Shown here piece after piece: positions 5,757 through 11,846 of a DNA stretch of 12,589 nt (positions within the stretch are counted from its first letter, which is position 1; each line of letters begins with the position of its first letter). The stretch is from NCBI GenBank assembly GCA_019322535.1, contig JAHWIM010000008.1:1-12589 (forward strand), read 5' to 3'. The notes below the pieces were generated by a model. It did no database searches and was not told the DNA's origin. It saw nothing but the letters and a program-made list of their open reading frames with translations. This DNA is from Candidatus Woesearchaeota archaeon. Lineage in GTDB: Archaea > Nanobdellota > Nanobdellia > Woesearchaeales > WJKL01. Position numbers and translations under genes: made by a program.

Positions 5757-7403
5757 ATGGCAGATCAAAATCAAATACAACCTATTTTTATTTTACCAGA
5801 AGGAACACAAAGAACTTCTGGAAGAAATGCACAAAAAACAAACATAATGGCTGCTAAATTAGTAGCTGAAACAGTAAGAACAACTCTTGGTCCAAAAGGA
5901 ATGGACAAGATGATTGTTGACAGCATAGGAGATGTTACTGTTACAAATGATGGTGTTACAATTCTTGAAGAAATGCAGATAGAGCATCCTGCTGCAAAGA
6001 TGATTGTTGAAGTTGCTAAAACACAAGAAGAAGAAGTTGGAGACGGCACAACAACAGCAGTTGTTTTAGCTGGTGAGTTATTGAAAAATGCAGAATCTTT
6101 GCTTGAAAAAGATGTTCATCCAACAATAATTGCCAGAGGATATATGCTTGCTGCTGAAAAAGCACAGGAAGTTTTGAATTCTATCGCAGAAAATGTTACT
6201 TCTCAAGATACTGATTTGCTTAAGAAAATAGCAATGACTGCTATGACCGGGAAAGGGGCTGAAGTTGCAAAAGAAAAACTAGCAAACGTAGCTGTAACTG
6301 CAATAAAAGAAGTAATGGAAAAAGCAACTGATGGAATAAAAGTTGAAAGAGGAGACATAAAGATTGAGAAAAAAGTTGGAGCAGGTGTTGAAGACAGTGA
6401 ATTAGTTGCAGGAGTTGTTTTAGACAAAGAAAAAGTTCATCCAGGGATGCCTGATGTTGTTAAAAATGCTAAAATTGCATTAGTTGATTCTGCATTTGAG
6501 ATCAAAAGCACTGAAATTGATGCAAAGATTCAAATTACAGATCCAAACCAAATGCAGGCTTTTATTGACCAGGAAGAAGCTATGTTAAAGAGAATGGTAG
6601 ATACAGTTGTTGAATCTGGTGCAAATGTTGTTTTCTGCCAAAAAGGTGTTGATGACATGGCACAACACTTCTTTGCTAAACAAGGAATATTTGTTGCAAG
6701 AAGAATAAAGAAAAGTGACATGGATGCTTTAGCAAGATCAACTGGCGGAAAAGTTGTTACAAATTTAGATGATCTAAACGAAAATGACCTTGGTAATGCA
6801 GGAACAGTTCAGGCAGTTAAAGTTGGAGATGAAGAAATGACTTATGTTAAAGACTGCAAAAATCCCAAGTCTGTCACTATTTTAATCAGAGGAGGAACAG
6901 AGCACGTTGTTGATGAGATAAAGAGAGCTGTTGAAGACGCAATTGGAGATATAGTTGCTGCTTTGAAAGTTGGAAAAGTAGTTGCAGGCGGAGGAGCTTG
7001 TGAAATTGAATTAAGCAGAAACCTTCAAAGATTTGCAAAAAGTTTAAGCGGAAGAGAACAATTAGCTGTTCAGAAATTTGCAGAAGCAGTTGAGATAATT
7101 CCTATGACTTTAGCTGAAAATGCTGGTTTAGATCCAATTGATGTTTTAACTGATTTGAATGCTCAGCACAGCAAAAGAAAATGGGCTGGATTAGATGTTT
7201 TTACTGGCAGAATAGTTGATTCATGGAGACAAGGAGTAATTGAACCACTTAAAATTAAAACACAAGCAATTAAATCAGCATCAGAAGTTGCTCATATGAT
7301 TCTAAGAATTGATGATGTAATTGCTGGTGGAACTGGCGGAGACAAAGGCGGAATGCCACCTGGAATGCCACCAGGAGGAATGCCTCCAGGAATGGGTATG
7401 TAA
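5757..7403 (+). CDS. thsA: thermosome subunit (group II chaperonin)
   Basis: A 548-residue archaeal group II chaperonin, full length for the family. It forms a double ring that encloses and folds proteins with ATP in the cytosol, with a built-in lid instead of a GroES partner. Nucleotide-site motifs are present in order: LGPKGMDKM (44-52), NDGVTIL (64-70), GDGTTT (95-100), and VVAGGGACEIELS (408-420) with the catalytic-region acidic residues. The C-terminal tail is glycine- and methionine-rich as usual, but most units read MPPG in place of the common GGM. It has short gaps on both sides, its own Shine-Dalgarno-like element and a T-rich downstream region, so it is probably transcribed alone. 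Only one subunit gene is in the window; many archaea have two or three, hence thsA is a generic symbol. Confidence 0.97.
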   Translation: MADQNQIQPIFILPEGTQRTSGRNAQKTNIMAAKLVAETVRTTLGPKGMDKMIVDSIGDVTVTNDGVTILEEMQIEHPAAKMIVEVAKTQEEEVGDGTTTAVVLAGELLKNAESLLEKDVHPTIIARGYMLAAEKAQEVLNSIAENVTSQDTDLLKKIAMTAMTGKGAEVAKEKLANVAVTAIKEVMEKATDGIKVERGDIKIEKKVGAGVEDSELVAGVVLDKEKVHPGMPDVVKNAKIALVDSAFEIKSTEIDAKIQITDPNQMQAFIDQEEAMLKRMVDTVVESGANVVFCQKGVDDMAQHFFAKQGIFVARRIKKSDMDALARSTGGKVVTNLDDLNENDLGNAGTVQAVKVGDEEMTYVKDCKNPKSVTILIRGGTEHVVDEIKRAVEDAIGDIVAALKVGKVVAGGGACEIELSRNLQRFAKSLSGREQLAVQKFAEAVEIIPMTLAENAGLDPIDVLTDLNAQHSKRKWAGLDVFTGRIVDSWRQGVIEPLKIKTQAIKSASEVAHMILRIDDVIAGGTGGDKGGMPPGMPPGGMPPGMGM

Positions 7404-7428
7404 TTTTATTTTTTCTTTCTTAAATTTC
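7404..7428 (+). terminator. T-rich terminator after the thermosome gene
   Basis: The bases after the stop codon read TTTTATTTTTTCTTTCTTAA and continue T-rich. This intrinsic-type archaeal terminator, without a hairpin, ends just before the TATA box of the next gene. Confidence 0.5.
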
Positions 7429-7435
7429 ATAAACA

Positions 7436-7445
7436 TTTATAAAAG
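7436..7445 (+). promoter_or_regulatory. TATA box for the C39-like gene
   Basis: TTTATAAAAG is centred about 28 bases before the ATG at 7468. There is no Shine-Dalgarno in the interval, so transcription is predicted to begin within a few bases of the start codon. Confidence 0.65.
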
Positions 7446-7467
7446 AGCTCTAAATTTATTTTCACAA

Positions 7468-7977
7468 ATGGCTAGACCACCTTATTGTATGCAAGAAGAA
7501 GGAGATTTTTGTGGAGCTGCTGTTTGTCAGATGGTTCTTTCTTATGTTGGTAAAAAATATCCACAGATGGAACTAGCAAAAAGAATTGGAATACTTGACA
7601 AAAGAGCTAGTGAGGGAACTGGTTACGCAAGCAAACAAAACATTCGTAGATTATTTGAAGAAGAAGGTGTTGCTTTTGAAGAATTTGCTGGTCGTGGTAC
7701 TGTTGTAAAGCATGGAGATGTTCAGATTTTAAAAGATCCTCTGGAAAAATTAGTTAGTGAATTAGGACAAGGCAATATAGCAATTGCTAATACTTCAAGC
7801 AGAGGAGGACATTATGTTTTAGTATACGGTGTAGATGGTGAAGAAGTATTTTATCATGATCCTGGCATTAGGTCAGATAGAAAAACAGAAGTTTCAAAAT
7901 TCCAAGAGCGTTGGATAAGCGGAAACAAAGACTGGATAAACTGGTTTATGGTAATAAGAAATCAAAAAGCTAATTAA
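7468..7977 (+). CDS. C39-like/papain-fold cysteine peptidase family protein
   Basis: A 169-residue single-domain protein. Residues 9-24 (QEEGDFCGAAVCQMVL) match the start of C39-type peptidases: oxyanion-hole Gln9, nucleophile Cys15 followed by Gly-Ala, and a helix. His115 in GGHYVLVYGVD and Asp131 in YHDPG complete a Cys-His-Asp triad at the usual spacing. Bacterial C39 domains cut double-glycine leaders as part of ABC exporters, but this one has no transporter and no membrane segment, so its substrate is unknown; it acts in the cytosol unless exported by an unseen route. The reading frame stays open upstream into the thermosome gene as far as 7321, but the ATG at 7468 sits exactly where a leaderless start from the 7436 TATA box should be, so I chose it. 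Confidence 0.8.
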   Translation: MARPPYCMQEEGDFCGAAVCQMVLSYVGKKYPQMELAKRIGILDKRASEGTGYASKQNIRRLFEEEGVAFEEFAGRGTVVKHGDVQILKDPLEKLVSELGQGNIAIANTSSRGGHYVLVYGVDGEEVFYHDPGIRSDRKTEVSKFQERWISGNKDWINWFMVIRNQKAN

Positions 7978-8017
7978 TTCTTTTACCCTTTAAAACTCAT
8001 AAAGAAATATCGTAAAG

Positions 8018-8026
8018 TTTATATAT
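8018..8026 (+). promoter_or_regulatory. TATA box for the coiled-coil gene pair
   Basis: TTTATATAT is about 60 bases before the GTG at 8083, giving a transcription start near 8048 and a leader of about 35 bases with a Shine-Dalgarno at its end. It overlaps the left arm of an 18-bp perfect palindrome. Confidence 0.55.
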
Positions 8027-8039
8027 GTTATAACATATA
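8022..8039. promoter_or_regulatory. 18-bp perfect palindrome, candidate operator
   Basis: TATATGTTATAACATATA equals its own reverse complement over all 18 bases, with the centre between 8030 and 8031. It covers the downstream half of the TATA box and the space between TATA box and predicted transcription start. That is where a dimeric archaeal repressor would block TBP or polymerase. No regulator gene is in the window. AT-rich DNA makes chance palindromes commoner, so operator function is an inference. Confidence 0.5.
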
Positions 8040-8072
8040 GTAATAAAAAGTATAGTCAAAAAATCAAAAAAA

Positions 8073-8079
8073 AGGTGGT
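8073..8079 (+). promoter_or_regulatory. Shine-Dalgarno for the 224-residue gene
   Basis: AGGTGGT lies 3 bases before the GTG at 8083; the GGTG core is 5 bases away. It supports the GTG as the start. Confidence 0.6.
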
Positions 8080-8082
8080 AAG

Positions 8083-8757
8083 GTGGCAGAGGAAAATCCT
8101 AAGAAAGAAGAGGTTTATTATGAACTAATGCCTCATAAGAAAATAAAAAAAATCAAAAAAGAGATTGAGGGTTTAAAGAAAAAAGCTGAGAAAGAATCCT
8201 TCACTTCTAAAAGTTTTATGAATTCTGTTAATAGTCTTACAGGCAGTATTGATTCTTTGATGGAATTATTTCAGGAAGCAACTGAGAGCATGAAATTAGA
8301 AGAGCAGGCTGAAGAAGAGGTCAGCAAAAAGATTGGACCCTTGCTTGCAAGAATGGATGATATTGAAGACCAAAACAAGAAAATAGCACAAGGCATAGTA
8401 ACTATAGCAGACATGGTTAATGATTTAAAAGAAGAAGTTGAAAAGATAAAAAAAGTGCCTCCTCCAATGCATAAAATGAAACCAATGCCTAGGCCTAGAA
8501 TAGTTATTCCTCCACAGCCTAGACCAATGCCACCAAAACCAGAAAAGAAACCAATTCCTCCTCCTAGATTCCCGCCTCCAGGACCAATGCCTGGGGCAAT
8601 GCCACCTGGGCAAGAGGGAAGGCAAATGCCTCCTCCGCCTTGGGAAAAACCTGGTGCACCGCCACCGATGCCTCCAGGACCAATGCCTCCTATGGGGCCA
8701 CCAGGAGCAAAACCAAAGAAAAAGGGTTTATTAGGAGGATTATTTAAGAAAAAATAG
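8083..8757 (+). CDS. coiled-coil, proline-rich protein with C-terminal amphipathic tail
   Basis: A 224-residue protein of no family I can name. Residues 18-40 are a strongly basic Lys/Glu helix (KKIKKIKKEIEGLKKKAEKE), and 85-125 form a second predicted coiled coil. From about 126 to 210 it is a disordered linker rich in Pro, Met and Gly with repeated MPPG, PMPP and PPPP units. The last 13 residues, KKKGLLGGLFKKK, form a basic/hydrophobic tail like those that bind membrane surfaces. There is no signal peptide or membrane helix, so the picture is a cytosolic coiled coil tethered by a flexible linker to the inner membrane face. It starts at GTG. The next gene begins 1 base after its stop, has the same architecture and is surely cotranscribed. 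The function is unknown; a structural or scaffold role is only a guess. Confidence 0.8.
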   Translation: MAEENPKKEEVYYELMPHKKIKKIKKEIEGLKKKAEKESFTSKSFMNSVNSLTGSIDSLMELFQEATESMKLEEQAEEEVSKKIGPLLARMDDIEDQNKKIAQGIVTIADMVNDLKEEVEKIKKVPPPMHKMKPMPRPRIVIPPQPRPMPPKPEKKPIPPPRFPPPGPMPGAMPPGQEGRQMPPPPWEKPGAPPPMPPGPMPPMGPPGAKPKKKGLLGGLFKKK

Positions 8758-8758
8758 A

Positions 8759-9766
8759 ATGGCAGAAGCTATTTCTAGGATTCCTGAAGAAAGATTAAAA
8801 CGTTTTGTTAAACATGTTAGTATTGCAAGCAAAAAAGCAGAAAAAAGAGAAAAAGCAAGAAGAGAGCTTGAAAGAAAAGTAGAAAGGTTAAAAAGTTTAG
8901 TCAGTAAAAAAGGTGTTAAAAAAGAAGCTGTTGCAGCTGCTTTAGAAGATTTTGATGATAAATTAAACAAGATTCTCAAAAGAGAAAGCAGAATTCTTTT
9001 AAGACAGGAAAAAGAAGGGATGTCTGCTGATAAATTACATGAAGAAATAAGTACAATAAGGGATTCACTTTCTGCAGTAGGCAAGTATGATGTAGAAACA
9101 ATAGAGAAACTAAAAAATCAAATAAAAATGCTTGAAGAAGAACTAAGAAATGTTCAAAAAAGCAGATCACAAGAAACCAGTCAAATTATTGATGTTGTAA
9201 CTAATCTTAAAAGAAGAGTAGATCAAATGGTTGATGTAAGAGGAAAAAGAATAGAAGAATTAGAAGAAAAGATAAAAGAAAGAGTAGGCAAGAATTATCA
9301 AGAATTATTAATTATTGAAAAACAATTGAAAGAGATGGAAGAGAGATATGAAACAGCAAGAAGAGCAGGTGTTCCTGAAGAAAAACTTGGCAGATTTAGA
9401 GAAAAAATGGAAGTTATGAAAGAAAAAGTAGGAGTTAAAAAAGCAGAACTTGAAGTTCCTGTTAAAAAACCACCTTTTAGAGTTCCAAGAGGAACACCAA
9501 TGATAAAACCTCCTAAAAGACTAATAAGAAAACACATTGTTATAAAACACAGGCCAGTTGTAAGGCATGAGATGATGTTTGAAGAGCCTCCAAAAGCAAA
9601 AACAGTTGCTCCTTCTGATGAAAAAATGCCTGCTGGAATTCCTCCGATGCCAAGAATTCCTAAAATAGGCCCTACTGCTGGAGTGCCTCCTCCACCTCCA
9701 CCGCCGCCTCCTGGAATAGTTCCTAGGAGAAAAAAAGGATTTTTTGCTAGATTATTTGGAAGGTAA
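8759..9766 (+). CDS. long coiled-coil protein with polyproline linker and MinD-like C-terminal tail
   Basis: A 335-residue protein with the same plan as the gene before it. Residues 1 to about 232 are almost entirely charged heptad-type helix (for example ELERKVERLKSLV and KIKMLEEELRNVQKS-like stretches). A basic, proline-containing linker follows (about 233-309), then nine prolines in a row (310-318). The tail is RRKKGFFARLFGR (323-335). That tail closely resembles the membrane-targeting helix that ends E. coli MinD (KKGFLKRLFGG). The nine prolines use CCT, CCA and CCG in mixture, so the run is not a fresh slippage product; its translation would need aIF5A. There is no Shine-Dalgarno at the right distance (GGAGGA at 8734-8739 is about 20 bases away), so initiation probably relies on coupling to the upstream stop. 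Function is unknown. Confidence 0.8.
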   Translation: MAEAISRIPEERLKRFVKHVSIASKKAEKREKARRELERKVERLKSLVSKKGVKKEAVAAALEDFDDKLNKILKRESRILLRQEKEGMSADKLHEEISTIRDSLSAVGKYDVETIEKLKNQIKMLEEELRNVQKSRSQETSQIIDVVTNLKRRVDQMVDVRGKRIEELEEKIKERVGKNYQELLIIEKQLKEMEERYETARRAGVPEEKLGRFREKMEVMKEKVGVKKAELEVPVKKPPFRVPRGTPMIKPPKRLIRKHIVIKHRPVVRHEMMFEEPPKAKTVAPSDEKMPAGIPPMPRIPKIGPTAGVPPPPPPPPPGIVPRRKKGFFARLFGR

Positions 9767-9768
9767 GA

Positions 9769-9777
9769 TTTATATAG
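9769..9777 (+). promoter_or_regulatory. TATA box for the zinc ribbon-to-tpiA operon
   Basis: TTTATATAG begins 2 bases after the stop of the coiled-coil gene. It places transcription start near 9798, with a leader of about 18 bases carrying GGTGAT (9807-9812) before the ATG at 9816. This suggests that the downstream genes form a separate unit. Confidence 0.6.
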
Positions 9778-9815
9778 TATTATTTTCTAATTCTAAAACA
9801 TAAATAGGTGATTTA

Positions 9816-10025
9816 ATGGGTGTTTTTGAAGAATGGAAAAAGGGCATGGAAAAGAAATTAAAAAAATATACAAAAGAGGAAGAATTAAAAGAAAAGATTC
9901 CAGCAATTATTAAGAGATGCCCTAAATGTGCTCATTTGACTTTGCAGTATGATCCTAAGACAGGAAGGATACATTGCACTAATTGTGGTTTTGAAGAGCA
10001 TATACCAATTACAAAGGAGGATTAA
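9816..10025 (+). CDS. small zinc-ribbon protein, 69 residues
   Basis: The first 30 residues form a highly charged helix. They are followed by a zinc ribbon with Cys35-Cys38 (CPKC) and Cys54-Cys57 (CTNC) separated by 15 residues, the geometry of TFIIB/TFIIS-type ribbons. Such small proteins usually bind nucleic acid or a partner protein; which applies here is not shown. The start is fixed by GGTGAT, a perfect match to the 16S rRNA tail, 3 bases before the ATG. The gene ends 2 bases before the NYN-domain gene, whose AGGAGG lies inside its last codons, so the two are translationally linked and may act together on RNA. Confidence 0.85.
   Translation: MGVFEEWKKGMEKKLKKYTKEEELKEKIPAIIKRCPKCAHLTLQYDPKTGRIHCTNCGFEEHIPITKED
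10015..10020 (+). promoter_or_regulatory. Shine-Dalgarno for the NYN gene
   Basis: AGGAGG lies 7 bases before the ATG at 10028, inside the final codons of the zinc-ribbon gene. It is the strongest possible match to the anti-Shine-Dalgarno. Confidence 0.85.
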
Positions 10026-10027
10026 AA

Positions 10028-10543
10028 ATGGTTAATAAAGAACAAAGAGTTGGTGTTTTTGTTGATGTACAGAATTTGTATTATTCTGCAAAAAATTTGT
10101 ATAAAGCAAAAGTTAATTTTGCAAATGTTTTGAGAGATATTGTTAAAGGAAGACAATTGATAAGAGCAATTGCCTATGTAATTAAAACAGAAGCAATGAA
10201 AGAAAAGGTATTTTTTGATGCTTTAGAAAAAATAGGTTATGATATTAAATCAAAAGATTTGCAAGTGTTTTATGGAGGAGCTAAAAAAGGAGACTGGGAT
10301 GTTGGAATTGCTATGGATATAATTGAATTAGCCCCTAAATTAGATGTAGTTGTGTTAGTTAGTGGAGATGGAGATTTTGTTCCTTTAATGCAGCATGCAA
10401 GATCAGCTGGATGTAAGATAGAGGCAGCAGCATTTGGAAGAAGCGCTTCATCAAAATTAAAAGAGACTGTATCTGAATTCTATGATTTGGATAAAGATAA
10501 GAGAAAATATCTTATAGTTAAGAACTATGGCATTAAACGCTAG
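10028..10543 (+). CDS. NYN domain protein (LabA/DUF88-like putative ribonuclease)
   Basis: A 171-residue single-domain NYN protein, a PIN-like nuclease fold. The acidic metal-binding set is complete: Asp13 and Asn16 in FVDVQNLYY, Asp89/Asp91 in KGDWDVGIAMDII (with Asp97), and Asp114/Asp116 in LVSGDGDFVPL (110-120). Proteins of this kind are expected to cut RNA with Mg2+; some family members regulate or process RNA, but the target of this one cannot be read from sequence. It follows the zinc-ribbon gene by 2 bases and overlaps the next membrane-protein gene by 17 bases. The zinc ribbon may serve as its RNA-binding partner (inference from gene order). The catalytic residues look intact, so an active enzyme is likely. 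Confidence 0.9.
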   Translation: MVNKEQRVGVFVDVQNLYYSAKNLYKAKVNFANVLRDIVKGRQLIRAIAYVIKTEAMKEKVFFDALEKIGYDIKSKDLQVFYGGAKKGDWDVGIAMDIIELAPKLDVVVLVSGDGDFVPLMQHARSAGCKIEAAAFGRSASSKLKETVSEFYDLDKDKRKYLIVKNYGIKR

Positions 10544-11189
10544 TTTGACTAATATAACAGCAGCAGAACCAGGTTTTTTTAGTTCTTTTTTAAATTATAT
10601 CCAGGACTATTTATGGCCTAGATTTATTGAGCTTGTTACTGCTCCGTATAACCATAAGAACATGATTTGGATCATCACGCCTATGATTATTGTCCTGGTC
10701 TTAATGGAGCTTTATTTTGGAAGATATAAACAAGAAGAACTTGGATGGAATACAGCAGTTGGAAATTCAATTGTATTATTTTTTGTATCTATCGACCTGT
10801 TTAGGTATCTCTATGAACATAATATTCATTTAGAATTTTGGCAATTTATATTTGAGAATCTTAAAGGGTTATTTGTTGCGTCAATAGTAGGCTTAAGCGG
10901 AATTTGGATGCTTCTTGCAAACTTTTTCCATGTGCTTCCTAAAAAACTAGCTTTTTTTATTTCATCTTCATTGCCTATTAATGTGATTGCTTATGTTGCT
11001 ATAGTCACTGTTTATTCAGAAGTGCCATTTGATTTAATCACTCTGAATGCAGGCTTAATTTTATTTATTGGATTAATGCTGGTTTTTGGCTTGATTCATT
11101 TGATTGAACCTAAATATCATTATAAACAAAAAGTTAAGCCTGAAGTAAAAGAGGGGAAAGATGAATCAAAACCAAAAGAAAAAGCTTAG
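10527..11189 (+). CDS. polytopic membrane protein of unknown function
   Basis: A 220-residue protein with about five predicted membrane helices: roughly 44-63, 78-95, 111-135, 142-162 and 169-192. A charged Lys/Glu tail (about 198-220) is probably cytosolic. The N-terminal 40 residues contain an amphipathic segment (FFSSFLNYIQDYLWPRFIEL) before the first helix. I recognise no family. The ATG at 10527 lies inside the end of the NYN gene, overlapping by 17 bases, and has no clear Shine-Dalgarno, so it may depend on ribosomes finishing that gene; a slightly later start cannot be ruled out. Its own end overlaps the next gene by 29 bases, a tight link to the DUF1461/Lit-like protein that suggests the two work in the same membrane process. 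Confidence 0.8.
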   Translation: MALNASLTNITAAEPGFFSSFLNYIQDYLWPRFIELVTAPYNHKNMIWIITPMIIVLVLMELYFGRYKQEELGWNTAVGNSIVLFFVSIDLFRYLYEHNIHLEFWQFIFENLKGLFVASIVGLSGIWMLLANFFHVLPKKLAFFISSSLPINVIAYVAIVTVYSEVPFDLITLNAGLILFIGLMLVFGLIHLIEPKYHYKQKVKPEVKEGKDESKPKEKA

Positions 11190-11841
11190 CAAGGTTTTGG
11201 TTGTTCTATCAATATTATTGATTCCTCTAATAATTTGTTTATTGAGTTTTAAATCAGCTACTTTTGATTTGGAATTTTATAATGAAGAATTTGAACAGTA
11301 TAATCCAGATGTTGATAATGCATTAGGTGTTGCTAAGGATCTGACGAGTTATCTGAAATACACTTCTGCTGGAACAAGTTATCTTGTTTCTTTTAATGAA
11401 GAGGAAATTACACATTTGAAAGATGTTAAGAGTTTAGTGCAGGCTTCATTATGGATTCTTTATATTTCTGTTGTTCTTTTAGTTGTTTTTGCTATACTGA
11501 TTTATAATCTGAACAAAGAAAATAAACTTGAACTTTTTAAGAAAACAGGAGTTGTTTTAGTGGGCGGAGGAGTATTGAATTTAGTTTTAATAGGAATTTT
11601 TAGAATTTTTATGATGGATTTTCAAGGAACATTTACCAAATTTCATCATGTTTTTTTTCCGCAAGGAGGATGGCAGTTTCCTGTTGAGTATAACTTAGTA
11701 AAGCTTTTTCCTGCAAAATTTTTTATAGATGCAGTTAATTTAATTGCATATAGAATAATTATAACAGCAGTCTTTGTGTTGGTTGTTGGAATTATTATTT
11801 TGATAATACAAAATAAAATAAAAAAGAAATTAAGGAGGTAA
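11161..11841 (+). CDS. DUF1461/TIGR01906 integral membrane protein, Lit-like
   Basis: A 226-residue membrane protein with helices at about 11-30, 95-116, 130-150 and 197-217. A large outer loop (about 31-90) contains the family pattern: YNEEFEQYN, then SYL and FNEEEITHLKDVK with His85. A second loop has FHHVFF with His162/163, followed by W171 and LFPAKFFID. This matches DUF1461, the family of bacterial Lit, which moves an acyl chain from the lipid-modified cysteine glycerol onto the cysteine amine of lipoproteins and uses two conserved histidines. Whether an archaeal version acts on lipoproteins is unknown, since archaeal lipids are ether-linked isoprenoids. GAGGGG (11151-11156) before the ATG supports the start, despite the 29-base overlap with the previous gene. 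Confidence 0.75.
   Translation: MNQNQKKKLSKVLVVLSILLIPLIICLLSFKSATFDLEFYNEEFEQYNPDVDNALGVAKDLTSYLKYTSAGTSYLVSFNEEEITHLKDVKSLVQASLWILYISVVLLVVFAILIYNLNKENKLELFKKTGVVLVGGGVLNLVLIGIFRIFMMDFQGTFTKFHHVFFPQGGWQFPVEYNLVKLFPAKFFIDAVNLIAYRIIITAVFVLVVGIIILIIQNKIKKKLRR
11833..11839 (+). promoter_or_regulatory. Shine-Dalgarno for tpiA
   Basis: AGGAGGT runs into the stop codon of the DUF1461 gene and lies 7 bases before the tpiA ATG at 11847, tying tpiA translation to the operon. Confidence 0.8.
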
Positions 11842-11846
11842 TAATC

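Noticed and set aside
5771..6721. Minus-strand open frames inside the thermosome gene
   Set aside because: Ser/Thr/Ile-rich shadow translations of a conserved chaperonin.
7321..7467. An extended N-terminus of the C39-like protein starting at 7321
   Set aside because: It would overlap the thermosome tail in another frame and is low-complexity; the ATG at 7468 fits the TATA box spacing and puts the Gln-Cys motif at the N-terminus as in the family.
8731..8742. GGAGGA as Shine-Dalgarno for the 335-residue gene
   Set aside because: It is about 20 bases from the ATG, too far, and is explained by the Gly-Gly codons of the upstream tail; coupling to the upstream stop is more likely.
8425..9537. Minus-strand open frames opposite the coiled-coil genes
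   Set aside because: Trp/Arg- or Phe/Leu/Ser-rich shadows created by the biased proline and lysine codons of the real genes.
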